In this document: piece by piece, positions 53,190 to 62,187 of the stretch
Numbering within the stretch: the stretch's first letter is position 1
How the letters are laid out: each line of letters opens with the position of its first letter
Assembly: GCF_005406125.1 (NCBI RefSeq)
Contig: NZ_BIXZ01000004.1
Location: forward strand, 186,001-250,000
Length of the DNA stretch: 64,000 nucleotides
Direction: 5' to 3'
From: Haloarcula mannanilytica
GTDB taxonomy: Archaea > Halobacteriota > Halobacteria > Halobacteriales > Haloarculaceae
Program-made: the position numbers and the translations under genes
The notes under the pieces: generated by a model
Databases searched by the model: none
Seen by the model: only the letters and a program-made list of their open reading frames with translations
What the model was told of the DNA's origin: nothing

Positions 53190-53600
53190 GTCTTGCCGGA
53201 ATTTCGGCCGCGGACGGCTAATAACTACCCCTGTCAAGATACCGACGGCCGCTTCGTGGGAGGCTTCGGAGAGTCTATAGAGTGACTCGTGTTTCGCCCG
53301 TACATATTGGCAGGAGCCCTACCCAGACCGTGACAGAGCCGCCGTATTTCCGTAATGACCGTACAGATGTTATTGCAGTTTGAGGGGTTGAAACCGCCGA
53401 ATACAGTTGTTTCAGATGTTGGAATCGGTTGCCGAAGAGACGTTCAAACCCTACGAAGTGAAACGGGCATACGAGAAGACCGATACCACCATTCTCGCAG
53501 TCATCACAGTCCAACTGGTTGAAAAGACAGATTCAGAACGTCCGTCTTTCGGCCAGCCGTGAGTAGCTATATTTTTATTTGATTATTCAGTGTATTCTTT
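53190..53600. other. Gap between the HxlR gene and the ThuA-like gene
   Basis: About 410 bases. A 48-residue frame at 53416-53562 on the plus strand (MLESVAEETFKPYEVKRAYE) reads smoothly but has no known family, and it overlaps a 79-residue minus frame. TATATTTTTATTTGATTATTC near 53568 is the promoter region of the ThuA-like gene. No repeat was seen. Confidence 0.4.
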
Positions 53601-54299
53601 ATGGTCGCAGTCACAGTGTGGAACGAAAACCAGCACGAACGGGCCACGGGACCGGCAAATGCCATGTACCCCGACGGTATCCATACGGCGCTGGCTGAGA
53701 TGCTCGTCTCGCACGGCCACACTGTCCAAACAGCGACACTCGACGAACCAGAGCACGGATTGACTGCGGATGTCCTCGCCGAAACGGACGTATTGCTATG
53801 GTGGGGTGATGTCGCCCACGATGCTGTCACCGATACGGTAGCGGCCCGAGTCGAACAGGCCGTTCGTGGCGGGATGGGGTTCATTCCGCTCCATTCCAGT
53901 TACGAATCGAAGCCCTTCGAGTCGCTCATGGGAACGAGCGGTGTCCTGCGGTGGCGCGAAGAAGGGGAACGAGAGCGTGTCTGGGTCGTCGAAGCGGACC
54001 ACCCTATCACTGATGGACTCCCCGAGGAATTCGAACTCGAACGCGCCGAAATATACGGACAGGGGTTCGACCTGCCGCAACCGGACACGCTGGTGACGGT
54101 AAGCTGGTGTGACGACGGCACGGTGTTCCCCAGCGGGTGCTGTTACCACCCCGGAGACGGGAGAGTATTCTACTTCCAGCCCGGCCACGAGACGTTCCCG
54201 GTGTATCACCACCCGGCTGTCCAGCAACTCCTCCACAACGCCGTCGAGTGGGCTGCACCGACTTGCCGGACCGAGCGCTCCCGTGGTGCACAGCTTTAG
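53601..54299 (+). CDS. ThuA-like domain protein
   Basis: 232 residues. The flavodoxin-like ThuA fold shows VTVWNENQHERATGPANAMYP, DVLLWWGDVAHDAV, GMGFIPLHSSYESKPFESL and FYFQPGHETFPVYHHPAV. The last motif is a strong family mark. ThuA proteins accompany trehalose or sugar use in bacteria; the reaction is unknown. An AT-rich promoter lies 30 bases upstream. Alone here. Confidence 0.86.
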   Translation: MVAVTVWNENQHERATGPANAMYPDGIHTALAEMLVSHGHTVQTATLDEPEHGLTADVLAETDVLLWWGDVAHDAVTDTVAARVEQAVRGGMGFIPLHSSYESKPFESLMGTSGVLRWREEGERERVWVVEADHPITDGLPEEFELERAEIYGQGFDLPQPDTLVTVSWCDDGTVFPSGCCYHPGDGRVFYFQPGHETFPVYHHPAVQQLLHNAVEWAAPTCRTERSRGAQL

Positions 54300-54562
54300 C
54301 GGTTGGGACAACGGAGATCATTGGGCCGTATCTCGGCGTCGGTCAAACCGCTGTCCCGCTCGATGCGTAGCGGGTCCGATAGACAAAACTCGGCAAAAAA
54401 GTTAGGGGCTGTCTGTCGCGTGAGTAGGCCTCCTTTTCGACCCAGGGCGCGGTCGAAGGCGACTGCAAACTTCGGGGCCTGCATCACGACTGTGTGCCAG
54501 CATGCGAGGACAACTAGACCGATTCCAAAGGGTTTGTATCGGATGACTCCGGAGAGTGGCCT

Positions 54563-55726
54563 ATGACGGAGAACGTGGTCGTACTCGGTGCGGGGTATGC
54601 GGGCGCTGGGACGATCAAGAGCCTGGAAGACGAACTGGACGGGGAGGCCGATATCACCTGGATTTCTGAGACGGACTACCATCTGGTACTACACGAATCC
54701 CATCGGTGCATTCGGGACCCGAGCGTTCAGGAGAATATCGCGATTCCAGTCCACGAGATCAAGCAGCCCTCGACCGCGTTCATTCAGGACGAAGTCGTCG
54801 GCATCGACACCGAGGCACAGGAGGTCGACCTCGCCGACTCCGACACGGTCGAGTACGATTACCTGCTTGTAGGCCTGGGTTCGCAGACGGCCTTCTTCGG
54901 CATCGACGGGCTCAAAGAGCACGCGCTGACGCTGAAGAGCCTCGACGACGCGCTCGAAATCCACGACAACATTCAGCAGGCTGCTCGTGAGGCCTCCACC
55001 AACGACCCGGCGCAGGTCGTCATCGGCGGTGCTGGCCTCTCAGGTATCCAGACCGCCGGCGAGGTCGCCGAGTTCCGCGACGAACACAACGCGCCCATCG
55101 ATATTCACCTCGTTGAGGGTCTCGATCAGGTGCTGCCCAACAGCGATCCGGAACTCCAGGGTGCCCTGCGCAAGCGCCTGGAGGCCGCCGACGTGAACAT
55201 CAAGTGCGGCGAATTCATCGGCGAGGTTGACGAGGAGACGGTCTACATCGGCGACGAGGACGAACTGGACTACGACGTGCTGGTCTGGACGGGCGGCATT
55301 ACCGGCCGGGACTGCATGCAAGACGTGGACCTGGACAAGGACGAGCGCAACCACCGCGTCCACGCTGAGGGGAACTTCCAGACCGATGACGAGCGCGTGT
55401 TTGCGATTGGTGACTCGGCACTGATCGACCAGCCGGGCGACCAGCCCGCGCCGCCAACCGCTCAGGCCGCCTGGCAGGCCGCCGAGGTCGCCGGCGAAAA
55501 CCTGGCTCGCGCCGTTCGTGGCCAGCCGCTCAAAACCTGGACGCACAAGGACAAGGGGACAGTCGTCTCTGTCGGCGAGAAAGCCGTCGCCCACGACGTG
55601 ATGAACATGCCCATCGAGACCTTCGGCGGGCTGCCGGCGAAACTGCTGAAAAAGGCGATTGCCGCCCGCTGGATCAACGACGTAACCGGTGTCGGCCGGG
55701 CTGCCAAAGCCTGGCCCGACATGTAG
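54563..55726 (+). CDS. Type II NADH dehydrogenase / FAD-dependent pyridine nucleotide oxidoreductase
   Basis: 387 residues. FAD site VVLGAGYAGAGTIKSL at residue 5, NAD site VVIGGAGLSGIQTAGEVAEF near residue 153, and the second FAD motif VFAIGDSALID near residue 276. QPAPPTAQAAWQAAEVAGENL completes NDH-2. It passes electrons from NADH to the quinone pool without pumping. A paralogue with another donor is possible. The end of the chain (GRAAKAWPDM) is amphipathic, as in membrane-bound NDH-2. Confidence 0.88.
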   Translation: MTENVVVLGAGYAGAGTIKSLEDELDGEADITWISETDYHLVLHESHRCIRDPSVQENIAIPVHEIKQPSTAFIQDEVVGIDTEAQEVDLADSDTVEYDYLLVGLGSQTAFFGIDGLKEHALTLKSLDDALEIHDNIQQAAREASTNDPAQVVIGGAGLSGIQTAGEVAEFRDEHNAPIDIHLVEGLDQVLPNSDPELQGALRKRLEAADVNIKCGEFIGEVDEETVYIGDEDELDYDVLVWTGGITGRDCMQDVDLDKDERNHRVHAEGNFQTDDERVFAIGDSALIDQPGDQPAPPTAQAAWQAAEVAGENLARAVRGQPLKTWTHKDKGTVVSVGEKAVAHDVMNMPIETFGGLPAKLLKKAIAARWINDVTGVGRAAKAWPDM

Positions 55727-55757
55727 CGAGTACCTTTTTACGTCCCCTCCTCTCCTC

Positions 55758-55869
55758 GCGGCGCTTCGCGCCGCTGCGGGGAGCGGGTTCGCAAAAATCT
55801 ACGCTAAAAACGACCGTCTCGCTCCCGCTGGTCGCGAGACGTGAAACCGCGCTCGCTCCGCTCGCGCGG
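55758..55869. repeat. Three consecutive GC-rich hairpins between convergent genes
   Basis: Stem 1 is GCGGCGC-TTC-GCGCCGC (55758-55774), stem 2 is CGTCTCGC/GCGAGACG (55815-55841) and stem 3 is CCGCGC/GCGCGG (55847-55869). They lie between the stops of two convergent genes, where they could act as transcription barriers or RNA 3'-end signals. GCTCGCTCCGCTCGC-like strings are common in haloarchaeal intergenic DNA. Confidence 0.5.
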
Positions 55870-55914
55870 TACGCTGTTTCTACCGCACCGCGTTGCGACT
55901 GTTTCGTGAGAATC

Positions 55915-57138
55915 CTACCAAGCGGACTCTAACACACCGATAATGTCTTTTCGGGTGGGCTCCAGTCCTGATGGGGCGTTCGCCATGAAAGAGTCTTCGA
56001 GGACCGCGTCGGCGACTGCCGAGAACTCTCCGCGGTCAGGGCCGTCAACGTCACGGAGTCGCGTCGGCAGTCCCAGTGCCGTCACCACCTCACTGACCCG
56101 GTCGACGACCGCAGCAGCACGGTCGTCTGCGTCCCCGACGCCAAGTGCGTCAGCAAGCAGCGACCGCCGGCCGTCGACCTGTTCGAACAAATACGAGAGC
56201 GCGTGCGGAGCGATTACCGCATGGGCCGCGCCCTGCTGGACCTCGTAGGTTCGGGTGAGTCCGTGACCGAAGGCGTGGATCAGCGAGAGCGTGATCCCGT
56301 CTGTCCGGGAAATACCGTACTGGACGAGCATGATGCCCTGCGTGAGCGCCTGGTACACCCGCGGGTCGTCGTCACCATCACCGAATGCGAGCAGTCCGTC
56401 AGTGAGGAGACCGAGGCCGTGTGACGCGGTGGCATCGGTTATCGGCGTCGCGTTGGCCGCGTACAGTGTCTCGATGCCCTTGTCGAAGCCGTTCATCGCC
56501 GACGCTGCGAGGACCGACCGGGGGGTTGTCGAAATCAACTCGGGGTCATAACAGACGGTCGCGGGCATCAGTTTCGGGTCGCTGATGCCACCGCTGGCTG
56601 GTTCATCTACAGGACAGGTGTCAGGGTCGGCTGTAACCCCCGCCACAATGGAGAGGTCAGCACCGGCCAGCGTCGTCGGGACGGCCACAATTGGCGGCAG
56701 TTCCGCTTCCGGGACAGCTATCGTTCCGGAGTCGACGAGCGCATGGCCGACAGCGGCCGGGTCGCGGTCGGTGGCCGCGAGGAGGCTGATGATTTTCGCC
56801 ACGTCGAGACTGCTCCCGCCACCGACGGCTACGAGACAGTCGGCATCGGTCTCGCGGAAGCGTTCGAGGCCGTCGTACGCGGTGCCGAGCCGTTTGGCTG
56901 GCGTCGTTTCCGCGAAGACACCGGCCAGTCGGTCGCCGAGGCCGTCCCGAACGGGGTCCATCACGGCCGGCGTCGTTCCGACGGTCGAGCCACAGACGAC
57001 CAGCGCACGGTCGTATCCCTGTGCGTCCAGCTCCGTGCCCAGTGCGCGGGTCGTACCGGGCGCGTAGCGGAGCGTTGCGGGGTCGTACTCGAACCGAAAC
57101 GGGACGGCGAGGTCGACAGCAGTCGGTGTGTCAGTCAT
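55915..57138 (-). CDS. Iron-ADH-family dehydrogenase homologue, metal ligands mostly replaced
   Basis: 407 residues from MTDTPTAVDLAVPF. The NAD site VAVGGGSSLDVAKIISLL near residue 104 and TTLAGADLS fit the family. Against FucO-type enzymes the metal ligands Asp, His, His and His read N216, K220, H288 and Q302 (MNGFDKGIE, LIHAFGHGL, VQQGAAH). The Fe/Zn site therefore looks broken. It could be a metal-free dehydrogenase, a changed chemistry or a non-catalytic relative. Substrate unknown. It stands alone, convergent with NDH-2. Confidence 0.8.
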   Translation of the reverse strand: MTDTPTAVDLAVPFRFEYDPATLRYAPGTTRALGTELDAQGYDRALVVCGSTVGTTPAVMDPVRDGLGDRLAGVFAETTPAKRLGTAYDGLERFRETDADCLVAVGGGSSLDVAKIISLLAATDRDPAAVGHALVDSGTIAVPEAELPPIVAVPTTLAGADLSIVAGVTADPDTCPVDEPASGGISDPKLMPATVCYDPELISTTPRSVLAASAMNGFDKGIETLYAANATPITDATASHGLGLLTDGLLAFGDGDDDPRVYQALTQGIMLVQYGISRTDGITLSLIHAFGHGLTRTYEVQQGAAHAVIAPHALSYLFEQVDGRRSLLADALGVGDADDRAAAVVDRVSEVVTALGLPTRLRDVDGPDRGEFSAVADAVLEDSFMANAPSGLEPTRKDIIGVLESAW

Positions 57139-57393
57139 CACTGCGACTCACTCGGTCCCGTCCAGCCTCGGGCCAGCGAACGGCGGGAGTAGGCGTTCGA
57201 TAGCGACCCGGGTCCGGGTGTCGTCCGTGCCCGCAGCTATTGGATCGAGGCCGTCTGTGGCAGGTGACATTACCGACATATTGGGCCCCACCATTGAGAA
57301 GGTTGCTCACACCGCTGATACCGGGAGACACGCGTGTAACTACGTTGCCAGACACAAGTGAACCGTTAACAAGCGCCTTTCTGTAGTGTAGGC

Positions 57394-57579
57394 ATGGCCT
57401 GTCCATATCTGGAGTATCGGACGGCAGCCGGGACGCAGTCGTTCGATCACGAGCGGGCGTACTGCACCGCGGCAGAGACGTTCGTCCAGCCGATGCGGGC
57501 CGACATCTGTAACGACCGGTACGACCTGGATCACGGGCAGCACTGCGAAATATTTCGGGCCCACGCGGAGGACGAATGA
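57394..57579 (+). CDS. Small four-cysteine protein overlapping the BKACE gene
   Basis: 61 residues. Cysteines at 3, 24, 39 and 51 ([34 protein letters not shown]) with histidines around them look like a metal-binding set. Haloarchaea encode similar short proteins with unknown role. The ATG of the next gene overlaps its stop by four bases (ATGA), so it is translationally coupled with the BKACE enzyme. Confidence 0.7.
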   Translation: MACPYLEYRTAAGTQSFDHERAYCTAAETFVQPMRADICNDRYDLDHGQHCEIFRAHAEDE

Positions 57580-58433
57580 CTGGGGGCTACGAGGCGTACC
57601 TCGATGCGGACCCGGTCATCATCACCGCGGCGTTGACCGGCGGCGTCCATGGCAAGGAGGCGAATCCAAATCTCCCGGAAACACCGGAAGAAATCGGTCA
57701 CGCTGCCGGGAAAGTCGAAGCTGCTGGCGCGTCCGTCGTCCATCTCCACGCCCGGACACCGAACGGTGAGCGCTCCTTCGAGACGGAGTGCTTTCAGGAG
57801 ATCGACGACGCCGTTCGCCGTCACACCGACGACATCATCATCCAACACTCTACGGGCGGGACGGGCGCGCCGGACGACGTGCGCCACCAGCCACTCCGAA
57901 CGGACCCGCCGCCGGAGATGGCCTCGCTGGACATGGGGCCGCTGAACCGCTACGACCACCTGACCAGCGAGAACACGCGCGCCCTGGTCGACTCCCTACA
58001 CGCCGAGATGGTTGCCCGCGGTATCAAGCCCGAATTGGAGGTGTTCAATGACGGCCACCTGAACGAACTCCGGGGACTGCTCGACCGCCGCGACCTCGCA
58101 GAACCGGTGTACGCGACGCTCATCTTCGGCCCGGGAACGCTGACACCGCCGACACCGGGGAACTTCCTGAACGCGATCGACAATCTCCCCGAGGGTGCGC
58201 TGTTCAACACGCTCGGGTTCGGGCGGCACCAGTTGCCGTTTGCGACCATGGGACTGCTGTTCGGCGGCCACGTCCGCGTGGGTCTCGAAGACAACGTCTA
58301 CTACCAACGGGGCGAACTCGCCGAGAGCAACGCACGACTCGTCGAGCGCGTGGTGCGATTAGCTGACGAACTGGGCCGCCCTGTCGCATCCACCGCGGAG
58401 GCCAGAGATATCCTTGGTCTGGAAGAACTGTGA
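57576..58433 (+). CDS. Beta-keto acid cleavage enzyme (BKACE, DUF849)
   Basis: 285 residues. The TIM-barrel family signs are [37 protein letters not shown] (zinc-site histidines), [11 protein letters not shown] and [34 protein letters not shown] enzymes combine a beta-keto acid with acetyl-CoA to give two new products. The acid is unknown. It is co-transcribed with the small Cys protein. Confidence 0.9.
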   Translation: MTGGYEAYLDADPVIITAALTGGVHGKEANPNLPETPEEIGHAAGKVEAAGASVVHLHARTPNGERSFETECFQEIDDAVRRHTDDIIIQHSTGGTGAPDDVRHQPLRTDPPPEMASLDMGPLNRYDHLTSENTRALVDSLHAEMVARGIKPELEVFNDGHLNELRGLLDRRDLAEPVYATLIFGPGTLTPPTPGNFLNAIDNLPEGALFNTLGFGRHQLPFATMGLLFGGHVRVGLEDNVYYQRGELAESNARLVERVVRLADELGRPVASTAEARDILGLEEL

Positions 58434-58807
58434 CGCCGCGAAAGGCGACTGTTGCGGGCGAGTGGGGGAGAAAATATAATAGTAGGATAATATATTGGAA
58501 TAGTATATTAAGCTGGAGTGGTCGTGCCGTTAGATTCCCAACGACAGTTACGAACAGCCAGATCTCTGGATAGACACCAACTGAGAAGCTAATTACGTTC
58601 GAATTGATATGAGCGATGCCCCAGACGAGCGAGAACGTCTATGCAGGTGTCTGATTGTGCTGTTTGAGGATTCGAATAGCGCCGACAGCGGCGGTATCTG
58701 CTATTATTCTATGACAACACCTGGTTTCCCGCCAACCTATAATTTACCCTATATTTAAGGTGTAATTCCGATTAACCTATACAATCTATACTCGGTATAG
58801 TCGTTCC
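58434..58807. other. AT-rich gap beside the moeA pair
   Basis: About 370 bases. Poly-AT stretches (AATATAATAGTAGGATAA, ATATTGGAATAGTATATTAA) follow the BKACE stop. A 49-residue frame from ATG 58609 reads MSDAPDERERLCRC but has no family and is not called. No RNA gene was recognised. Confidence 0.4.
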
Positions 58808-60688
58808 CTACTGGGGCTCCATCCCGGCCATTCCCTCAGTCATCGAGTCGATATCGGCAAGCGTCTCAGCGAACTCCGTGACACTGTCTTTCTCCCGCCG
58901 CTTTGGGTTGGCGAGAATCCGAACCGGTTGTGTTCCCAGTGAGACGAATCCAAGGTCGAGTTTCGCTGCCGTGGCCCGGAGTCCCAGGCCCACGTCAGCG
59001 TCGCCGGCCAGGACCTTCCGGGCGGGGCTCTCGTGGGCTTTCGTCGTGAGTTCGTAGCCGTCGATGGCATCGACGACTTCGGCGCGACCGATGCCCCGCT
59101 CTCCGCCGAGGGCGTCGAGCGCGTCGTCAAAACTCCGTCGCAGTCCAGAGGCGGTGTCGCGGTTGACGAAGCGGTAGTCCCCGTCAACGAGGTCTTCGAG
59201 GCCTGTGACGGCGCTGTCAGGACCGATGACGAGCCCCCACTCTCGCTCCCAGCCGCCGATATCCGTCGCTTCGTGGTCGCTGTCGACCGGTCCTGCGATG
59301 GCCGCGATATCGGGCACACCGTTGTCGAGGCGGCGAAGGCCCTCCGTGGACCCGAGCGGGAGATACCGCGGGCGAGAAACAGTGTCAAGCAAGCGCGAGA
59401 GGAGCGGGTCGTCCTCCCCCATGCCGAGCAGGGTCGGCGGCCTGACTGCCGGGGAGAATAGCGTCACGTCGACTGCCTCCCCTTCCGCCAGATAGTCCGT
59501 CCCCGGCGGCACGTCGACGAAGCCGTCGGCGTCGACGAGGCTCGTCGTCGCACCGCTGCCCTTGTCGACGGGGTAGACCAGTAGCGACCCCGTTTCGTCC
59601 TCGACCAATCCGGCCGGCATAAGGCGTCTGCGCCCCTCGCCGTAGCGTTCCTGTACCGCCATCGTGCCGGAGACCGTTGCCGTCTGTGGCGGGTCCCGAC
59701 CGGCGGCGTCCCGGACCGCCGGCGCGACGAACGTCTGGAAAATGGTCAGCGCCGACACCGGATAGCCCGGCAGGCCGACGTACGCCGAGTCGCCGATAGT
59801 CCCCACGAGCATCGGCTTGCCGGGCTTGACCGCGACGCCGTGAAGCCTGAGTTCGCCCCGTTCCTCGATGACGCGGTAGATGACATCCACCGCGCTCGCG
59901 CTGGTCGACCCCGACGAGAGAACGAGGTCGCACTCGTCGGCCGCCTCGTGGAGCAACCGCTCCATCTCCTCGTAGTCGTCGCCGGCGTGGGGGTACATCA
60001 CCGGGTCGCCGCCGGCCTCCGCGACCGCGCCGGCCAGCGTGTAGCTGTTCACGTCGTATATCTCGCCAGCGGCGCTGTCGAGTGGATTACCGGGCCGAAC
60101 GAGTTCGTCGCCGGTCGAGAGGATGCCGACCTTGGGTCGGCCACGCACCGGGACCTCGTCGACACCCAGTGCCGACAGGAGACCGATCTCTCTGGGTGTG
60201 ATTCGCGTTCCGGGGCCGAGCGCACGCGCCCCGGCCGCGATGTCCGCGCCCGCGAGCATCACGTTGTCACCGGGCGCGACGGACGTACGTATCTCGACGC
60301 CGTCGTCAGTCTCGGTCGTCCGCTCGACCATCACGACGGCATCGGCACCGGACGGCATCACCGCGCCGGTCGAGATTTCGGCGACCGAACCTGACTCGAC
60401 GGTCACGTCGGGCTCCTCGCCGGCATGGACCTCGCCGGCGACCGACAGCGTCACCGGGTCGGCCTCGTCAGCGCCGAAGGTGTCCCTGGCCCGGACCGCA
60501 TAGCCGTCCATGCTCGCGCGGTCGAAGCCGGGCACGTCGATGTCGGCGTCGATCCGCTCCGCGAGGACGCGGTCGCGGGCGTCCGCGAGTGGGACCGTCT
60601 CGGGTTCGGGGTCGATGTCGAGGCCTGCGACGACTTCGTGGGCCTCCTCGGGCGAGGCTAGGTCGCGGAACTCCCGTCGGTCGCTCAC
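58808..60688 (-). CDS. MoeA with C-terminal substrate-binding-like domain
   Basis: 626 residues from a GTG (VSDRREFRDLASPEEAHE). The MoeA core has DVPGFDRASMDGYAVRARDTF, GDNVMLAGADIAAGARAL, VGILSTGDELVRPG and SSGSTSASAVDVIYRV. After about residue 415 comes a PBP-like domain (TVSRPRYLPLGSTEGLRRL, VGLGLRATAAKLDLGF). MoeA inserts molybdate into adenylated molybdopterin. The extra domain may bind the oxyanion or a regulatory ligand. The GTG overlaps the stop of the first moeA by four bases. Confidence 0.88.
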   Translation of the reverse strand: MSDRREFRDLASPEEAHEVVAGLDIDPEPETVPLADARDRVLAERIDADIDVPGFDRASMDGYAVRARDTFGADEADPVTLSVAGEVHAGEEPDVTVESGSVAEISTGAVMPSGADAVVMVERTTETDDGVEIRTSVAPGDNVMLAGADIAAGARALGPGTRITPREIGLLSALGVDEVPVRGRPKVGILSTGDELVRPGNPLDSAAGEIYDVNSYTLAGAVAEAGGDPVMYPHAGDDYEEMERLLHEAADECDLVLSSGSTSASAVDVIYRVIEERGELRLHGVAVKPGKPMLVGTIGDSAYVGLPGYPVSALTIFQTFVAPAVRDAAGRDPPQTATVSGTMAVQERYGEGRRRLMPAGLVEDETGSLLVYPVDKGSGATTSLVDADGFVDVPPGTDYLAEGEAVDVTLFSPAVRPPTLLGMGEDDPLLSRLLDTVSRPRYLPLGSTEGLRRLDNGVPDIAAIAGPVDSDHEATDIGGWEREWGLVIGPDSAVTGLEDLVDGDYRFVNRDTASGLRRSFDDALDALGGERGIGRAEVVDAIDGYELTTKAHESPARKVLAGDADVGLGLRATAAKLDLGFVSLGTQPVRILANPKRREKDSVTEFAETLADIDSMTEGMAGMEPQ

Positions 60689-61908
60689 TGTGACCACTCC
60701 CAGTCCTCGACGGTCACGGTGTCGCCGGCGTCGTACCCCTCGACGGACTCCGGCACGACGACCCAGCCGTCCGCCAGGGCGACGCTTGAGAGGACGCCGG
60801 AGCCGCTGGCCCGCGTCGGCGTCGCGGTCGGCTGTTCGTTCGCATCTGCGTCGTGTAGTTCCACCCGGGCGTATGTTCGGGTCCCCGGCTCGCTGGCTAT
60901 CTTTCGTGTGAGCTCGGCCTCGGTCGTCGGCGGCTCGGTCGCCGGGAGGTGGCCGGCCCGCCGGAGCGCCGGCCGGAGGAACTGGACGGCGTTGACGATG
61001 CAGGCAACCGGATAGCCCGGAAGCATGAGTATCGGCGTCTCCTCGACCACGCCGAGCGCGACCGGGTGGCCGGGTTTCAGCGCGACGCCGTGGACCAGCA
61101 CCTCGCCGAGGTCGTCGACGACCTCCGGGAGCAGGTCCCGCTCGCCGACGGAGGAGCCGCCGGTCGTCACCACGAGGTCGTGGTCCAGGTCGTCGCTGAT
61201 GGCCGCCCGGAGCGCGTCCACGTCGTCGGTGACAATGTCGCGGTAGGTCGCCGCGCCGCCCCAGCGCTCGACGTACTGGGTGACGGTCTGGCCGTTCGTC
61301 TCGATGACCTCCCCCGGCGCGGGGTCGTCCTGTACCAGCTCCTCCCCCGTCGGAAGCACGCTGACGGTGGGCTGCTCGTACACCTCGACAGTGTCGTTCC
61401 CAACGGATTTCAACAGCCCCAGGTCAGACGGGCGGAGCCGGTGGCCCACCTCGTACAGCGTCTGTCCCTCCGCTACGTCCTCGCCGACGGGCGCGACGTT
61501 CTCCCCGCCCGCGACCGCGTCGAACACGGTGACGCTGTCGCCGGTCACCTCGGTCTCCTCGACCATCACGACGGCGTCTGCGCCATCTGGGAGTTCACTA
61601 CCGGTGTGGACGCGGGTCGCTGTTCCTGTGGTCACCGTCTCACCGACCCGGAGCGATTCCGGCGACCGCTGGCTCGCGCCGAAGGTGTCCTCGGCTCTGA
61701 CGGCGAAGCCGTCCATCGCCGCCCGGCGGTAATGCGGCACCGCTCGCTCAGCGGTGATTTCCGTGGCGACGACGCGCTCGTCGGCGTCGCGCAGCGGGAC
61801 GCGCTCCGTCCGCTCGTGTGGCGTCACGGCGTCCAGTAGCGTCTGCCTGGCTGTTGTCACCGGTGTCCGGTCCTTGAACCCGGCCGACTTTCGGGACTCG
61901 TTGCTCAT
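60685..61908 (-). CDS. Molybdopterin molybdenumtransferase MoeA
   Basis: 407 residues from MSNESRKSAGFKDR. Core motifs: AVPHYRRAAMDGFAVRAEDTF, TGSELPDGADAVVMVEETEV, SVLPTGEELVQDDPAPGEV and TTGGSSVGERDLLPEVV. It lacks the extra domain of its downstream partner. Two adjacent MoeA genes are common in archaea and may serve molybdenum and tungsten separately, which fits an AOR-like and an FDH gene in the window. Confidence 0.9.
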   Translation of the reverse strand: MSNESRKSAGFKDRTPVTTARQTLLDAVTPHERTERVPLRDADERVVATEITAERAVPHYRRAAMDGFAVRAEDTFGASQRSPESLRVGETVTTGTATRVHTGSELPDGADAVVMVEETEVTGDSVTVFDAVAGGENVAPVGEDVAEGQTLYEVGHRLRPSDLGLLKSVGNDTVEVYEQPTVSVLPTGEELVQDDPAPGEVIETNGQTVTQYVERWGGAATYRDIVTDDVDALRAAISDDLDHDLVVTTGGSSVGERDLLPEVVDDLGEVLVHGVALKPGHPVALGVVEETPILMLPGYPVACIVNAVQFLRPALRRAGHLPATEPPTTEAELTRKIASEPGTRTYARVELHDADANEQPTATPTRASGSGVLSSVALADGWVVVPESVEGYDAGDTVTVEDWEWSQ

Positions 61909-61976
61909 GCCGGTACGAATGGCCGGCACACCAAAAAGCTCGCCAGGTTCAGGAGGCTGTAGACAGTAGGGCGCGT

Positions 61977-62135
61977 ATGGCCGAGTCGATCCTGCGCTGT
62001 CGCCTCTGCGGGAGTGAGCTCTCGACGGGACTGGTCGCGACCGACAGCCGCCACGGCTGTCTCAACGCCACTCCAATCGCCGGGACTTGTCCCGAACACG
62101 GTCCGGTCGGGCCGCACCACGCTGTCGAAGAATAG
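61977..62135 (+). CDS. Small zinc-finger-like protein (52 residues)
   Basis: MAESILRCRLCGSELSTGLV starts it, with CxxC at residues 8 and 11; two more cysteines follow at 28 and 38 and histidines near the end (RHGCLN, GTCPEHGP). The pattern suits a small zinc knuckle. Codon use is normal for the genome. It starts 68 bases from the divergent moeA gene. No function known. Confidence 0.55.
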   Translation: MAESILRCRLCGSELSTGLVATDSRHGCLNATPIAGTCPEHGPVGPHHAVEE

Positions 62136-62187
62136 CTAGGCCGAGCGACGCGGAGGTTCAAGTACGGGAACGGGACCACGACCCGGT

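Noticed and set aside
53416-53562. 48-residue frame before the ThuA-like gene
   Set aside because: Reads smoothly but short, no known family, and overlaps another frame.
58609-58758. 49-residue frame in the gap beside moeA
   Set aside because: Composition shifts along the frame and no family features.
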